Positions 45,771-55,584 of a DNA stretch of 63,826 nt are shown piece after piece (position 1 is the first letter of the stretch; each line of letters starts with the position of its first letter). Below the pieces are notes generated by a model, which saw nothing but the letters and a program-made list of their open reading frames with translations, was not told the DNA's origin and made no database searches. The translations under genes were made by a program, and so were the position numbers. The DNA is from Caballeronia concitans (GTDB lineage: Bacteria; Pseudomonadota; Gammaproteobacteria; Burkholderiales; Burkholderiaceae): the NCBI RefSeq assembly GCF_001544615.1, contig NZ_FCNV02000018.1, positions 1-63,826 on the forward strand, read 5' to 3'.

Positions 45771-47597
45771 ATGACTCGCGCCCTCCGCAATATCGCCATC
45801 ATTGCCCACGTCGACCACGGCAAGACCACGCTCGTCGACCAGTTGCTCCGCCAGTCGGGCACGTTCCGGGAAAACCAACAGGTCGCCGAGCGCGTCATGG
45901 ACTCGAACGACATCGAAAAGGAACGCGGCATCACGATCCTCGCGAAGAACTGCGCGGTGGAATATGAAGGCACGCACATCAATATCGTCGATACCCCCGG
46001 ACACGCCGACTTCGGCGGCGAAGTGGAGCGCGTGTTGTCGATGGTCGATTCCGTGCTGCTGCTCGTCGACGCCGTCGAAGGCCCGATGCCGCAAACGCGC
46101 TTCGTCACAAAGAAGGCGCTCGCGCTCGGCCTGAAGCCGATCGTCGTCATCAACAAGGTGGACCGTCCCGGCGCGCGCATCGACTGGGTGATCAACCAGA
46201 CGTTCGATCTCTTCGACAAGCTCGGCGCAACCGAAGAGCAGCTCGACTTCCCGGTGGTGTACGCGTCGGGTCTGAACGGCTACGCTGGCCTCGATCCCGA
46301 CGTGCGCGAAGGCACCATGCGTCCGCTCTTCGAAGCCATTCTGGAACACGTGCCGGTGCGCCCGGCCGATCCGGACGGTCCGCTGCAACTGCAGATCACG
46401 TCGCTCGACTACAACACGTATGTCGGCCGTATCGGCGTGGGCCGTGTTGCGCGCGGCCGCATCCGCCCCGGCATGCAGGTGGCCGTGCGTTCGGGTCCCG
46501 ACGGCGCCATCCTGAATCGCAAGATCAACCAGGTGCTGTCGTTCCACGGCCTCGAGCGCGTTCAGGTGGAAGAAGCGCAAGCGGGCGATATCGTGCTGAT
46601 CAACGGTATCGAAGAGATCGGGATCGGCGTGACCATCTGCTCGCCGGAAAATCCGGAAGCGCTGCCGATGATCACCGTCGACGAACCGACGCTCACGATG
46701 AACTTCCTCGTGAACTCGTCGCCGCTCGCGGGCAAGGAAGGCAAGTTCGTGACGAGCCGCCAGATTCGCGACCGTCTGATGAAGGAACTGAACCACAACG
46801 TCGCGCTGCGCGTGAAGGACACGGGCGACGAAACCACGTTCGAAGTGTCGGGTCGCGGCGAACTGCACCTGACGATTCTCGTCGAGAACATGCGCCGCGA
46901 AGGCTATGAGCTGGCGGTGTCGCGTCCGCGCGTGGTGCTGCAGGAAATCGACGGCGTGAAGTGCGAGCCGTACGAAAACCTGACTGTCGATATCGAAGAC
47001 CAGCATCAGGGCGGCGTGATGGAAGAGCTCGGCCGACGCAAGGGCGAAATGCTCGACATGACCTCCGACGGCCGCGGCCGCACGCGTCTCGAGTACAAGA
47101 TTTCGGCGCGCGGTCTGATCGGCTTCCAGAGCGAATTCCTGACGCTCACGCGCGGCACGGGCCTGATGAGCCACACGTTCGATTCGTACGCGCCCGTGAA
47201 GGAAGGCTCGGTCGGCGAGCGTCGCAACGGCGTGCTGATCTCGCAGGACGACGGCGCTGCGGTCGCCTACGCGCTGTGGAAGCTGCAGGATCGCGGCCGC
47301 ATGTTCGTGTCGCCGGGCGATGCGCTCTATGAAGGCATGATCATCGGCATTCATAGCCGCGACAACGACCTCGTCGTGAACCCGATCAAGGGCAAGCAGC
47401 TGACCAACGTGCGCGCGTCGGGCACCGACGAAGCCGTGCGTCTCGTCCCGCCGATCCAGCTTTCGCTGGAATACGCGGTCGAGTTCATCGACGACGACGA
47501 ACTCGTCGAAGTCACGCCGCAGTCGATCCGTCTGCGCAAGCGTCATTTGAAGGAACACGAGCGCCGTCGCGCGAGCCGTGAGGCCGCTGCCGACTAA
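45771..47597 (+). CDS. typA: Translational GTPase TypA (BipA)
   Basis: The 608-residue GTPase has HVDHGKTTL in the P loop near residue 12, [12 protein letters not shown] and NKVDRPGA, then domains II, III, V and the unique C-terminal domain ([10 protein letters not shown]). It binds ribosomes and helps 50S assembly and growth in the cold or under stress. It is a single-gene unit with a terminator. Confidence 0.97.
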   Translation: MTRALRNIAIIAHVDHGKTTLVDQLLRQSGTFRENQQVAERVMDSNDIEKERGITILAKNCAVEYEGTHINIVDTPGHADFGGEVERVLSMVDSVLLLVDAVEGPMPQTRFVTKKALALGLKPIVVINKVDRPGARIDWVINQTFDLFDKLGATEEQLDFPVVYASGLNGYAGLDPDVREGTMRPLFEAILEHVPVRPADPDGPLQLQITSLDYNTYVGRIGVGRVARGRIRPGMQVAVRSGPDGAILNRKINQVLSFHGLERVQVEEAQAGDIVLINGIEEIGIGVTICSPENPEALPMITVDEPTLTMNFLVNSSPLAGKEGKFVTSRQIRDRLMKELNHNVALRVKDTGDETTFEVSGRGELHLTILVENMRREGYELAVSRPRVVLQEIDGVKCEPYENLTVDIEDQHQGGVMEELGRRKGEMLDMTSDGRGRTRLEYKISARGLIGFQSEFLTLTRGTGLMSHTFDSYAPVKEGSVGERRNGVLISQDDGAAVAYALWKLQDRGRMFVSPGDALYEGMIIGIHSRDNDLVVNPIKGKQLTNVRASGTDEAVRLVPPIQLSLEYAVEFIDDDELVEVTPQSIRLRKRHLKEHERRRASREAAAD

Positions 47598-47640
47598 ACA
47601 GCGACCACGCTGCACTGTTGCGCTTGAGCAGCAAAAAACG

Positions 47641-47667
47641 AAAGCCGCCTTCGGGCGGCTTTTTTTG
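47641..47667 (+). terminator. Terminator of typA
   Basis: AAAGCCGCC-TTC-GGGCGGCTTTTTTT is a textbook intrinsic terminator, 43 bases after the stop. Confidence 0.95.
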
Positions 47668-47827
47668 TTTAGTGAGCGCGAAAGCACCTCAAGATCGGCG
47701 AAACGAAGCCGACATACACAGGCGATACGGCCGCTTGCATAAACGCAAAACGCCCGCACATGCCCGTTGCAGAAGGGTGAGAACGAAGGCAAAGGTGCGA
47801 CCACCGGTCATATGACGAATGGTTCTG

Positions 47828-47972
47828 TGCTATGCTACTCGGATTAGCTGTCGCTTTTTAGGTCCTTCCAAGCAGACTTGATTCGCGCAATCCGCTAAAC
47901 GGTCAGGCCGTGGCGCGGAAGGTTTCGTAACCCGCACTTCCTCGAGAAACTCGAAGAAAGGTGAGCGTAAAA
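47828..47972 (+). promoter_or_regulatory. sucA promoter and structured 5' leader (sucA RNA motif candidate)
   Basis: TGCTATGCT (47828-47836) looks like an extended -10. The leader then folds into nested stems: CCTTCC (47864-47869) with GGAAGG (47917-47922), CGCGC (47884-47888) with GCGCG (47913-47917), and ACGG/CCGT (47899-47911). A second hairpin, TCGAG-AAA-CTCGA, ends just before the ribosome site AAAGGTGAG. A conserved sucA RNA motif is known upstream of sucA in Burkholderiales; this is a good candidate for it. Confidence 0.7.
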
Positions 47973-50834
47973 ATGATGAAGCAATTCCAGTCGAACTCCT
48001 ATTTGTTCGGCGGTAATGCTCCGTACGTCGAAGAGTTGTACGAGGCATATCTCGATAATCCCGCGTCAGTGCCCGAGACCTGGCGAGCCTATTTCGACGC
48101 GTTGCAGAACGTGCCCGCATCCGACGGCACGAACCACAACGACGTGGCCCACGGCCCCATCGTCGAATCTTTTGCCCAGCGCGCGAAGTCCAACAGCTTC
48201 CTGCCGCGCGAAGGCGCAACGGAAGACCTCGCTACCGCGCGGAAACAAGTCTACGTTCAGTCCCTGATCGGCGCGTATCGCTTTCTCGGCTCGCAATGGG
48301 CCAATCTCGATCCGCTCAAGCGCCGCGAGCGCCCGCATATCCCCGAACTCGAGCCTGCGTTCTACGACTTCACCGAAGCCGACATGGACCAGACGTTCAG
48401 CGCCACGAACCTGTATTTCGGTTTCGAGCGCGCGTCGCTGCGCGAGATCGTCAAGGCATTGCGTGACACGTACTGCGGCACGATCGGCGCCGAGTACATG
48501 TACATCAGCGATCCGGAACAGAAGCGCTGGTGGAAGGAACGCCTCGAGTCCATCCGCTCGACGCCGAACTTCACGAACGAAAAGAAGAAACACATCCTCA
48601 ACCGCCTGACGGCCGCCGAAGGCCTCGAGCGTTTCCTCCACACCAAGTACGTCGGCCAGAAGCGTTTCTCGCTGGAAGGCGGCGAGAGCTTCATTGCGTC
48701 GATGGACGAAGTCGTTCGTCACGCGGGCAAGAACGGCGTGCAGGAAATCGTCATCGGCATGGCGCACCGTGGCCGTCTGAACGTGCTGGTCAATACGCTC
48801 GGCAAGATGCCGGCTGACCTCTTCGCCGAATTCGAAGGCAAGCACGTCGATGACCTGCCGGCCGGCGACGTGAAGTACCACAAGGGCTTCTCGTCAGATG
48901 TCTCGACCGAAGGCGGTCCGGTTCACCTGTCGCTCGCGTTCAACCCGTCGCACCTGGAAATCGTGAACCCGGTGGTCGAAGGTTCGGCGAAGGCGCGTAT
49001 GGATCGCCGTGGCGACGAAGAAGGCCTGCAGGTTCTGCCGGTGCAGATTCACGGCGACGCGGCCTTCGCGGGCCAGGGCGTCGTGATGGAAACGCTGAAT
49101 CTCGCGCAGACGCGCGGCTACGGCACGCACGGCACGCTGCATATCGTCATCAACAACCAGATCGGTTTCACGACGTCGGACCCGCGCGATGCGCGCTCGA
49201 CGCTGTACTGCTCGGACGTCGTCAAGATGATCGAGGCACCGGTGCTGCACGTGAACGGCGACGATCCCGAAGCCGTCGTGCTCGCCACGCAGCTCGCCAT
49301 CGACTTCCGCATGAAGTTCCACAAGGACGTGGTCGTCGACATCATCTGCTTCCGCAAGCTCGGCCACAACGAGCAGGACACGCCGGCGGTCACGCAGCCG
49401 CTGATGTACAAGACCATCGCCAAGCACCCGGGCACGCGCGCCGTCTACGCGGAAAAGCTCGTGCAGCAAGGCGTGATCACGGCGGAAGACGCGGACAACT
49501 TCGTCAAGGAATATCGTCAGGCGATGGACGAAGGCCATCACACGATCGATCCCGTGCTCTCGAACTACAAGAGCAAGTACGCGGTCGACTGGGTGCCGTT
49601 CCTGAACCGCAAGTGGACCGACGCGGCCGACACGGCCGTGCCGCTCGCCGAACTGAAGCGCCTCGCCGAGCGCATCACGACGATTCCGGAAAACTTCAAG
49701 GTTCACCCGCTCGTCGAGCGCGTGATCAACGATCGCCGTGCCATGGGTCGTGGCGAAGCGAAGCTCGACTGGGGCATGGGCGAGCATCTCGCGTTCGCGT
49801 CGCTGGTGGCATCGGGCTATGCGGTTCGTCTGACGGGCCAGGATTCGGGCCGCGGCACGTTTACGCACCGCCACGCCGTTCTGCACGACCAGAACCGCGA
49901 GCGCTGGAACGACGGCACGTACATTCCGCTGCAAAACATCGCGGAAGGCCAGGCCAAGTTCACCGTGATCGACTCGGTGCTGTCCGAAGAAGCGGTGCTC
50001 GGCTTCGAGTACGGCTATTCGACGGCTGAACCGAACACGTTCGTCGCGTGGGAAGCGCAGTTCGGCGACTTCGTGAACGGCGCGCAGGTCGTGATCGACC
50101 AGTTCATCTCGTCGGGCGAAGTGAAGTGGGGCCGCGTCTCCGGTCTCACGATGATGCTGCCGCACGGCTACGAAGGCCAGGGTCCCGAGCACTCGTCGGC
50201 GCGTATCGAGCGCTTCCTGCAACTGTGCGCGGATCACAACATGCAAGTGGTCCAGCCGACGACGCCGGCGCAGATTTTCCATCTGCTGCGCCGTCAGATG
50301 ATCCGCCTGTTCCGCAAGCCGCTCATCATCGCGACGCCGAAGTCGCTGCTGCGTCACAAGGAAGCCGTGTCGGACCTGTCGGAACTGGCGAAGGGTTCGT
50401 TCCAGCCGGTCATCGGCGAAGTGGACGAAGCCATCGACGCGAAGAAGGTCAAGCGCGTGATCGTGTGCTCGGGCCGCGTGTACTACGACATCGTCGCGCA
50501 TCGCCGCGAAGCGAAGGCGAACGACGTCGCCATCGTGCGTATCGAGCAGCTGTATCCGTTCGCGCACAAGCAGTTCGACGCCGAGCTCAAGAAGTACGAG
50601 AACGCGACGGAAGTGGTCTGGGTGCAGGACGAGCCGCAGAATCAGGGCGCCTGGTTCTACGTCGAGCACCATCTGCGCGAAGGCATGAAGGAAGGGATGA
50701 AGCTCGCGTACAGCGGCCGCCCGGCTTCGGCCTCGCCCGCGGTCGGCTACTACGCGAAGCACTACGAGCAGCAGAAGGCGCTGGTCGAAGGCGCGTTCGG
50801 CCGCCTGAAGGGTGCGCAGACCATCGCGAAGTAA
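47973..50834 (+). CDS. sucA: 2-oxoglutarate dehydrogenase E1 component
   Basis: The 953-residue thiamine-diphosphate enzyme decarboxylates 2-oxoglutarate and passes the succinyl group to the E2 lipoyl domain. The start at 47973 (MMKQFQSNSYLFGG) follows AAAGGTGAG; an in-frame GTG 4 codons upstream overlaps that ribosome site. Family motifs include GMAHRGRLNVLVN, the GDG-like HVNGDDPEAV region and YEGQGPEHSSARIERFLQ near residue 735. It is first in the sucA-sucB-lpd operon. Confidence 0.97.
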   Translation: MMKQFQSNSYLFGGNAPYVEELYEAYLDNPASVPETWRAYFDALQNVPASDGTNHNDVAHGPIVESFAQRAKSNSFLPREGATEDLATARKQVYVQSLIGAYRFLGSQWANLDPLKRRERPHIPELEPAFYDFTEADMDQTFSATNLYFGFERASLREIVKALRDTYCGTIGAEYMYISDPEQKRWWKERLESIRSTPNFTNEKKKHILNRLTAAEGLERFLHTKYVGQKRFSLEGGESFIASMDEVVRHAGKNGVQEIVIGMAHRGRLNVLVNTLGKMPADLFAEFEGKHVDDLPAGDVKYHKGFSSDVSTEGGPVHLSLAFNPSHLEIVNPVVEGSAKARMDRRGDEEGLQVLPVQIHGDAAFAGQGVVMETLNLAQTRGYGTHGTLHIVINNQIGFTTSDPRDARSTLYCSDVVKMIEAPVLHVNGDDPEAVVLATQLAIDFRMKFHKDVVVDIICFRKLGHNEQDTPAVTQPLMYKTIAKHPGTRAVYAEKLVQQGVITAEDADNFVKEYRQAMDEGHHTIDPVLSNYKSKYAVDWVPFLNRKWTDAADTAVPLAELKRLAERITTIPENFKVHPLVERVINDRRAMGRGEAKLDWGMGEHLAFASLVASGYAVRLTGQDSGRGTFTHRHAVLHDQNRERWNDGTYIPLQNIAEGQAKFTVIDSVLSEEAVLGFEYGYSTAEPNTFVAWEAQFGDFVNGAQVVIDQFISSGEVKWGRVSGLTMMLPHGYEGQGPEHSSARIERFLQLCADHNMQVVQPTTPAQIFHLLRRQMIRLFRKPLIIATPKSLLRHKEAVSDLSELAKGSFQPVIGEVDEAIDAKKVKRVIVCSGRVYYDIVAHRREAKANDVAIVRIEQLYPFAHKQFDAELKKYENATEVVWVQDEPQNQGAWFYVEHHLREGMKEGMKLAYSGRPASASPAVGYYAKHYEQQKALVEGAFGRLKGAQTIAK

Positions 50835-50845
50835 TCGTTGCCTGA

Positions 50846-50880
50846 TCGGAACCGGCGTGCGGGAAGCGCGCCGGTTCCGA
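50846..50880 (+). other. Intercistronic hairpin between sucA and sucB
   Basis: TCGGAACCGGCG and CGCCGGTTCCGA form a perfect 12-base-pair stem with an 11-base loop, starting 12 bases after sucA. It has no T run, so it is more likely an RNA-stability or processing element than a terminator. Confidence 0.75.
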
Positions 50881-50918
50881 CGCTCGTACATACAGACACG
50901 CATTAGGACAATACAGAA

Positions 50919-52214
50919 ATGGCTATCGTAGAAGTCAAGGTTCCCCAGCTTTCCGAGTCGGTCTCGGAAGCGACCATGCTGCAGTGGAAGAAGAAGCCGG
51001 GCGAGGCTGTCGCCCAGGACGAAATCCTGATCGAAATCGAAACCGACAAGGTCGTGCTCGAAGTGCCCGCGCCGTCGGCCGGCGTGCTCGCGCAGGTCAT
51101 CAAGCATGACGGCGATATCGTCACCGCCGACGAACTCATCGCGAAGATCGACACCGAAGCAACCGCGGGCGCAGCGCCCGCCGCCGTCGCCGCTGCCGGC
51201 GACGCCGAAGTGAAGCCGGCTCCGCAAGCCGAACCGGTTGCCGCTGCTCCCGCCGCCGCGCAAGCGGGCGCCACGGGCGGCGCGACGTCGCCGGCTGCGA
51301 CGAAGATTCTGGCCGAGAAGGGCGTGTCGGCGGATCAGGTGTCGGGTTCGGGCCGCGACGGCCGTATCACGAAGGGCGACGCGCTCGCCGCTTCCGCATC
51401 GGCTCCGGCTGCGAAGGCCGCAGCGCCGGCTCCGGCCGCTGCACCCGCGAAGGCTGCAAAGCCGTCGCTGCCGCAAGTCGGCGCACCGGCATCGGCCGAT
51501 CAATGGCTGAAGGATCGCCCGGAACAGCGCGTGCCGATGTCGCGTCTGCGCGCGCGTATCGCCGAGCGTCTGCTCGAATCGCAGCAGACCAACGCCATCC
51601 TGACGACGTTCAACGAAGTCAACATGGCGCCGGTCATGGACCTGCGCAACAAGTACAAGGACCGCTTCGAGAAGGAACATGGCGTGAAGCTCGGCTTCAT
51701 GTCGTTCTTCGTGAAGGCCGCCGTCCACGCGCTGAAGAAGTTCCCGCTGGTGAACGCGTCGATCGACGGTAACGACATCGTCTATCACGGCTACTTCGAC
51801 ATCGGTATCGCGGTCGGTTCGCCGCGCGGTCTCGTCGTGCCGATCCTGCGTAATGCCGATCAAATGAGCCTCGCCGACATCGAGAAGAAGATCGCCGAAT
51901 TCGGCCAGAAGGCGAAGGACGGCAAGCTGTCCATCGAAGAAATGACGGGCGGCACGTTCTCCATCTCAAACGGCGGCGTGTTCGGCTCCATGCTCTCGAC
52001 GCCGATCATCAACCCGCCGCAGTCCGCGATTCTCGGCGTGCACGCCACGAAGGAGCGTCCGGTCGTCGAGAACGGCCAGATCGTCATCCGCCCGATGAAC
52101 TACCTCGCGCTGTCTTACGACCACCGCATCATCGACGGCCGCGAAGCCGTGCTGTCGCTCGTCGCCATGAAGGACGCGCTGGAAGATCCGGCCCGCCTGC
52201 TGCTCGACCTGTAA
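50919..52214 (+). CDS. sucB: Dihydrolipoyllysine-residue succinyltransferase (E2)
   Basis: The 431-residue E2 has one lipoyl domain (residues 1-77, lipoylated Lys44 in [11 protein letters not shown]), an Ala/Pro-rich linker, an E1/E3-binding domain near residues 125-160, a second linker, and the catalytic acyltransferase domain with active-site HRIIDG near the C terminus. It forms the core of the 2-oxoglutarate dehydrogenase complex. Confidence 0.96.
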   Translation: MAIVEVKVPQLSESVSEATMLQWKKKPGEAVAQDEILIEIETDKVVLEVPAPSAGVLAQVIKHDGDIVTADELIAKIDTEATAGAAPAAVAAAGDAEVKPAPQAEPVAAAPAAAQAGATGGATSPAATKILAEKGVSADQVSGSGRDGRITKGDALAASASAPAAKAAAPAPAAAPAKAAKPSLPQVGAPASADQWLKDRPEQRVPMSRLRARIAERLLESQQTNAILTTFNEVNMAPVMDLRNKYKDRFEKEHGVKLGFMSFFVKAAVHALKKFPLVNASIDGNDIVYHGYFDIGIAVGSPRGLVVPILRNADQMSLADIEKKIAEFGQKAKDGKLSIEEMTGGTFSISNGGVFGSMLSTPIINPPQSAILGVHATKERPVVENGQIVIRPMNYLALSYDHRIIDGREAVLSLVAMKDALEDPARLLLDL

Positions 52215-52230
52215 GAAGCATCGTTGCCCC

Positions 52231-52257
52231 GGCGCGCGCGATAGGCTCGCGCGCGCC
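52231..52257 (+). other. Intercistronic hairpin between sucB and lpd
   Basis: GGCGCGCGCG and CGCGCGCGCC form a perfect 10-base-pair all-GC stem with a 7-base loop (ATAGGCT), 16 bases after sucB. There is no T run. Confidence 0.75.
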
Positions 52258-52302
52258 GCGTAAAGCGTCTCCGCAGAAGCGGAGTCACTCACAAGGAAAG
52301 TC

Positions 52303-53733
52303 ATGTCCAAAGAATTTGATGTCGTCGTGATCGGCGCGGGCCCGGGCGGGTATATCGCGGCGATTCGCGCAGCGCAGCTCGGCAAGACGGTTGCGTGTAT
52401 CGAGAAGTGGAAAAACCCGGCCGGCGCGTTGAAGCTCGGCGGCACGTGCCTGAACGTGGGCTGCATTCCGTCGAAGGCGCTGCTCGCGTCGTCGGAAGAA
52501 TTCGAAAATGCGTCGAAGCACCTGGCCGATCACGGCATCAGCGTGTCGGACGTGAAGCTCGACGTGTCGAAGATGCTCGCGCGCAAGGACGGCATCGTCG
52601 AAAAGATGACGAAGGGCATCGAATTCCTGTTCCGCAAGAACAAGATCACGTGGCTCAAGGGTCACGGCAAGTTCACCGGCAAGACCGGTGCTGGCGTGCA
52701 GATCGAAGTGTCGGGCGAAGGCGAAACGGAAACCGTCACCGCGAAAAACGTGATTATCGCGACGGGTTCGAAGGCGCGTCATCTGCCGAACATTCCGGTC
52801 GACAACAAGCTGATCGCCGACAACGAAGGCGCGCTGTCGTTCGACTCGGTGCCGAAGAAGCTCGCCGTCATCGGCGCGGGCGTGATCGGCCTGGAGCTCG
52901 GCTCGGTGTGGCGTCGTCTGGGCGCGGAAGTCACCGTGCTCGAAGCGCTGCCGCAATTGCTCGGCGCAGCGGACGAATCGCTCGCGAAGGAAGCCGCGAA
53001 GCAGTTCAAGAAGCAAGGTCTCGACATTCACCTCGGCGTGAAGATCGGCGAAGTGAAGACGAACGGCAATGGCGTGTCGATCGCCTACACGGACAACGCC
53101 GGCAATGCGCAAACGCTGGAAGCGGATCGCCTGATCGTGTCGATCGGCCGCGTGCCGAACACGGACAACCTCGGTCTGGAAAGCATCGGCCTGAAGGCGA
53201 ACGAGCGCGGTTTCATCGACGTGGACGACCACTGCGCGACGAGCGTGCCGGGCGTGTACGCGATCGGCGACGTGGTGCGCGGCCCGATGCTCGCGCACAA
53301 GGCGGAAGACGAAGGCGTGGCGGTGGCGGAAATCATCGACGGCCAGAAGCCGCATATCGACTACAACTGCGTGCCGTGGGTCATCTACACGGAACCGGAA
53401 ATTGCGTGGGTCGGCAAGACGGAGCAACAGCTCAAGGCCGAAGGCCGCGAGATCAAGACCGGCCAGTTCCCGATGATGGCCAACGGCCGCGCCTTGGGTA
53501 TCGGCAAGGCTGAAGGCTTCGTCAAGATGATCGCGGACGCGAAGACCGACGAAATCCTCGGCGTGCATGTGATCGCGGCGGACGCGTCGGATCTGATCGC
53601 GGAAGCGGTTGTCGCGATGGAGTTCAAGGCAGCGTCGGAAGACATCGGTCGCATTTGCCATCCGCATCCGTCGCTGTCGGAAGTGATGCGCGAAGCGGCG
53701 CTGGCAGTCGACAAGCGCGCGCTGAACATGTAA
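52303..53733 (+). CDS. lpdA: Dihydrolipoyl dehydrogenase (E3)
   Basis: The 476-residue flavoprotein reoxidises the lipoyl groups of E2 and reduces NAD. It has the FAD motif GAGPGGYIAAIRAAQLG, the redox disulfide Cys49 and Cys54 in GGTCLNVGCIPSKA, the NAD motif GAGVIGLELGSVW, and the C-terminal base His in CHPHPSLSE. ACAAGGAAAG precedes the ATG. It closes the operon. Confidence 0.97.
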   Translation: MSKEFDVVVIGAGPGGYIAAIRAAQLGKTVACIEKWKNPAGALKLGGTCLNVGCIPSKALLASSEEFENASKHLADHGISVSDVKLDVSKMLARKDGIVEKMTKGIEFLFRKNKITWLKGHGKFTGKTGAGVQIEVSGEGETETVTAKNVIIATGSKARHLPNIPVDNKLIADNEGALSFDSVPKKLAVIGAGVIGLELGSVWRRLGAEVTVLEALPQLLGAADESLAKEAAKQFKKQGLDIHLGVKIGEVKTNGNGVSIAYTDNAGNAQTLEADRLIVSIGRVPNTDNLGLESIGLKANERGFIDVDDHCATSVPGVYAIGDVVRGPMLAHKAEDEGVAVAEIIDGQKPHIDYNCVPWVIYTEPEIAWVGKTEQQLKAEGREIKTGQFPMMANGRALGIGKAEGFVKMIADAKTDEILGVHVIAADASDLIAEAVVAMEFKAASEDIGRICHPHPSLSEVMREAALAVDKRALNM

Positions 53734-53768
53734 GACGGCTCGACTTCGGGCAATAAGCATCGCAAAAA

Positions 53769-53800
53769 CGAAGGCGAGCGGATCAAACCGCTCGCCTTCG
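53769..53800 (+). other. Hairpin after lpd
   Basis: CGAAGGCGAGCGG and CCGCTCGCCTTCG form a 13-base-pair stem with a 6-base loop. It is followed by TCACATCG rather than a T run, so termination before zapE is doubtful. It matches the pattern of the hairpins at 50846 and 52231. Confidence 0.7.
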
Positions 53801-53819
53801 TCACATCGAACGGCAGAAG

Positions 53820-54917
53820 ATGAACGTCACCGAATACTACGAAAACGAACTGCGCACGCGGGGCTATCAGTCGGACGAAGCGCAACTCGCGGCGGTCGCG
53901 CGTCTGCAGCGCTGCTACGAGGAGTGGGTCGCCTACAAGTCGCGCCGCTCGAACGCGATCAAGAAGTTTCTCGTGCATCCGGACCTGCCGCGCGGCGTGT
54001 ACATGTGGGGCGGCGTCGGACGCGGCAAGAGCTTTCTGATGGACAGCTTCTACGCGGTCGTGCCCGTGCAGCGCAAGACGCGCCTGCATTTTCACGAGTT
54101 CATGCGCGAGGTGCATCGCGAACTGGAAGAACTGAAAGGCCAGTCCGATCCGCTCGACGAACTCGCGCGGCGCATCGCGAAGCGTTACCGGCTGATCTGC
54201 TTCGACGAATTCCACGTCTCGGATATCGCCGACGCGATGATTCTCTATCGCCTGCTCGACCGCCTGTTCTCAAACGGCGTGCAGTTCGTGATGACGTCCA
54301 ACTACGAGCCGGACGCGCTGTATCCGGAAGGGCTGCATCGCGATCGTCTGCTGCCGGCCATCGAGCTCATCAAGCAGCATCTCGACGTGCTGAACGTCGA
54401 TGCCGGGACGGACTATCGCAAGCGCACGCTGTCGCAGGTGCAGGCGTATCACACGCCGCTCGGTGCCGCCGCCGACAAGGCGCTGCGCGCGGCCTACGCG
54501 AAGCTCGCGGCGGTGCCCGACGAAAGCCCGATCCTGCATATCGAAAAGCGCGAGATCAAGGCGCTGCGCCGTGCCGATGGCGTGGTGTGGTTCGACTTCG
54601 CGACGCTCTGCGGCGGACCGCGCTCGCAGAACGACTACCTCGAACTGGCGAGCCGCTTTCACGCGGTCATTCTCTCGGACGTGCCGCAGATGTCGCCGCG
54701 CATGGCTTCCGAGGCGCGCCGCTTCACGTGGCTCATCGACGTTTTCTACGACCACAGGGTGAAGCTGCTGATGTCGGCGGCGGTGGCTGCCGAGGATCTT
54801 TACGTCGAAGGGCCGATGGCCAACGAATTCGCGCGCACCGTGTCGCGCATCGTCGAAATGCAGTCGCAGGAGTATCTCGAAACGCCGCGGCGGCAGGCGA
54901 ACGTATCGCTTACATAG
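53820..54917 (+). CDS. zapE: Cell division ATPase ZapE (AFG1-like)
   Basis: The 365-residue AAA-type ATPase has Walker A GGVGRGKS (Lys70), Walker B LICFDEFHVSD and a sensor segment VMTSNYEPD. ZapE associates with the Z-ring and FtsZ. It lies 86 bases after lpd in the same direction, so read-through from the dehydrogenase operon is possible. No strong ribosome site other than GGCAGAAG precedes the ATG. Confidence 0.95.
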   Translation: MNVTEYYENELRTRGYQSDEAQLAAVARLQRCYEEWVAYKSRRSNAIKKFLVHPDLPRGVYMWGGVGRGKSFLMDSFYAVVPVQRKTRLHFHEFMREVHRELEELKGQSDPLDELARRIAKRYRLICFDEFHVSDIADAMILYRLLDRLFSNGVQFVMTSNYEPDALYPEGLHRDRLLPAIELIKQHLDVLNVDAGTDYRKRTLSQVQAYHTPLGAAADKALRAAYAKLAAVPDESPILHIEKREIKALRRADGVVWFDFATLCGGPRSQNDYLELASRFHAVILSDVPQMSPRMASEARRFTWLIDVFYDHRVKLLMSAAVAAEDLYVEGPMANEFARTVSRIVEMQSQEYLETPRRQANVSLT

Positions 54918-55064
54918 GCTAATACGAGAACCAAAAACAGGCTATTAGCCAAATGGCATAAGGGTTTCGCTGGTTTTTCAAGATTAGGACCTCTCCGATT
55001 TGCCGGGTGAAAGGCACTCGGTATCGTTCTCGCCAGTATTTGTCAGCTAACTGGAGAGAATGCC

Positions 55065-55481
55065 GTGAAGCCTTACCGCGATATGTCCGACGAAGAATGG
55101 CAGATGGTCGCTCCGCTGCTCCCCGAACTGCGTCCGCGCTCGGAGTTGCGCGGCCGTCCGCTGGCGAACACGCGCGCCGTGCTGAATGGCGTGCTGTGGG
55201 TGATGTACAGCGGCGCGTCGTGGTCCACGCTGCCGCGCAAGTATCCGTCGTATCAGACGTGTCATCGCCGCTTCAAGGCGTGGCACGAGTCGGGCGTGCT
55301 GTTGCGCGTAATGACGCAACTGTTCGGGCCGGCGGGCGAATCGCTTTACGCGCTCATGACGTCGCGCATGCGCGTGCCGGCGGAAATGCCCATCGGCGAG
55401 GCGCAGGCCATCGCCGGCTTCCAGGATGTCGCATCGCCGCGTGCGCAACCGGCCGACTCGCCCGTGCGGCACGCTGCCTGA
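55065..55481 (+). CDS. Stand-alone DUF4096 (IS5-type transposase N-domain) protein
   Basis: The 138-residue product starts at GTG, 6 bases after GGAGAG. It has only the DUF4096 domain: MSDEEWQMVAPLLPELRP, GRPLANTRAVLNGVLWVMYSG, WSTLPRKYPSYQTCHRRFKAW. No DDE domain follows in any frame and no terminal repeats were seen. It is similar in domain and size to the product at 27153, though the C-terminal thirds differ. The hairpin terminator at 55522 follows. It could be a domesticated DNA-binding protein. Confidence 0.75.
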   Translation: MKPYRDMSDEEWQMVAPLLPELRPRSELRGRPLANTRAVLNGVLWVMYSGASWSTLPRKYPSYQTCHRRFKAWHESGVLLRVMTQLFGPAGESLYALMTSRMRVPAEMPIGEAQAIAGFQDVASPRAQPADSPVRHAA

Positions 55482-55521
55482 AGACTGGAAATCACTGACG
55501 CGCTTTCGCGTCGATCAAGAA

Positions 55522-55557
55522 AAAGCCGGCGGAAGACGCACTGTCTTCCGCCGGCTT
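55522..55557. terminator. Bidirectional terminator between the DUF4096 and DUF2147 genes
   Basis: AAAGCCGGCGGAAGAC and GTCTTCCGCCGGCTTT form a 16-base-pair stem with a 5-base loop. On the minus strand it is followed by a five-T run, so it best serves the DUF2147 gene. Confidence 0.88.
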
Positions 55558-55584
55558 TGTCGTTTCATTGACGCGATGAACGCG

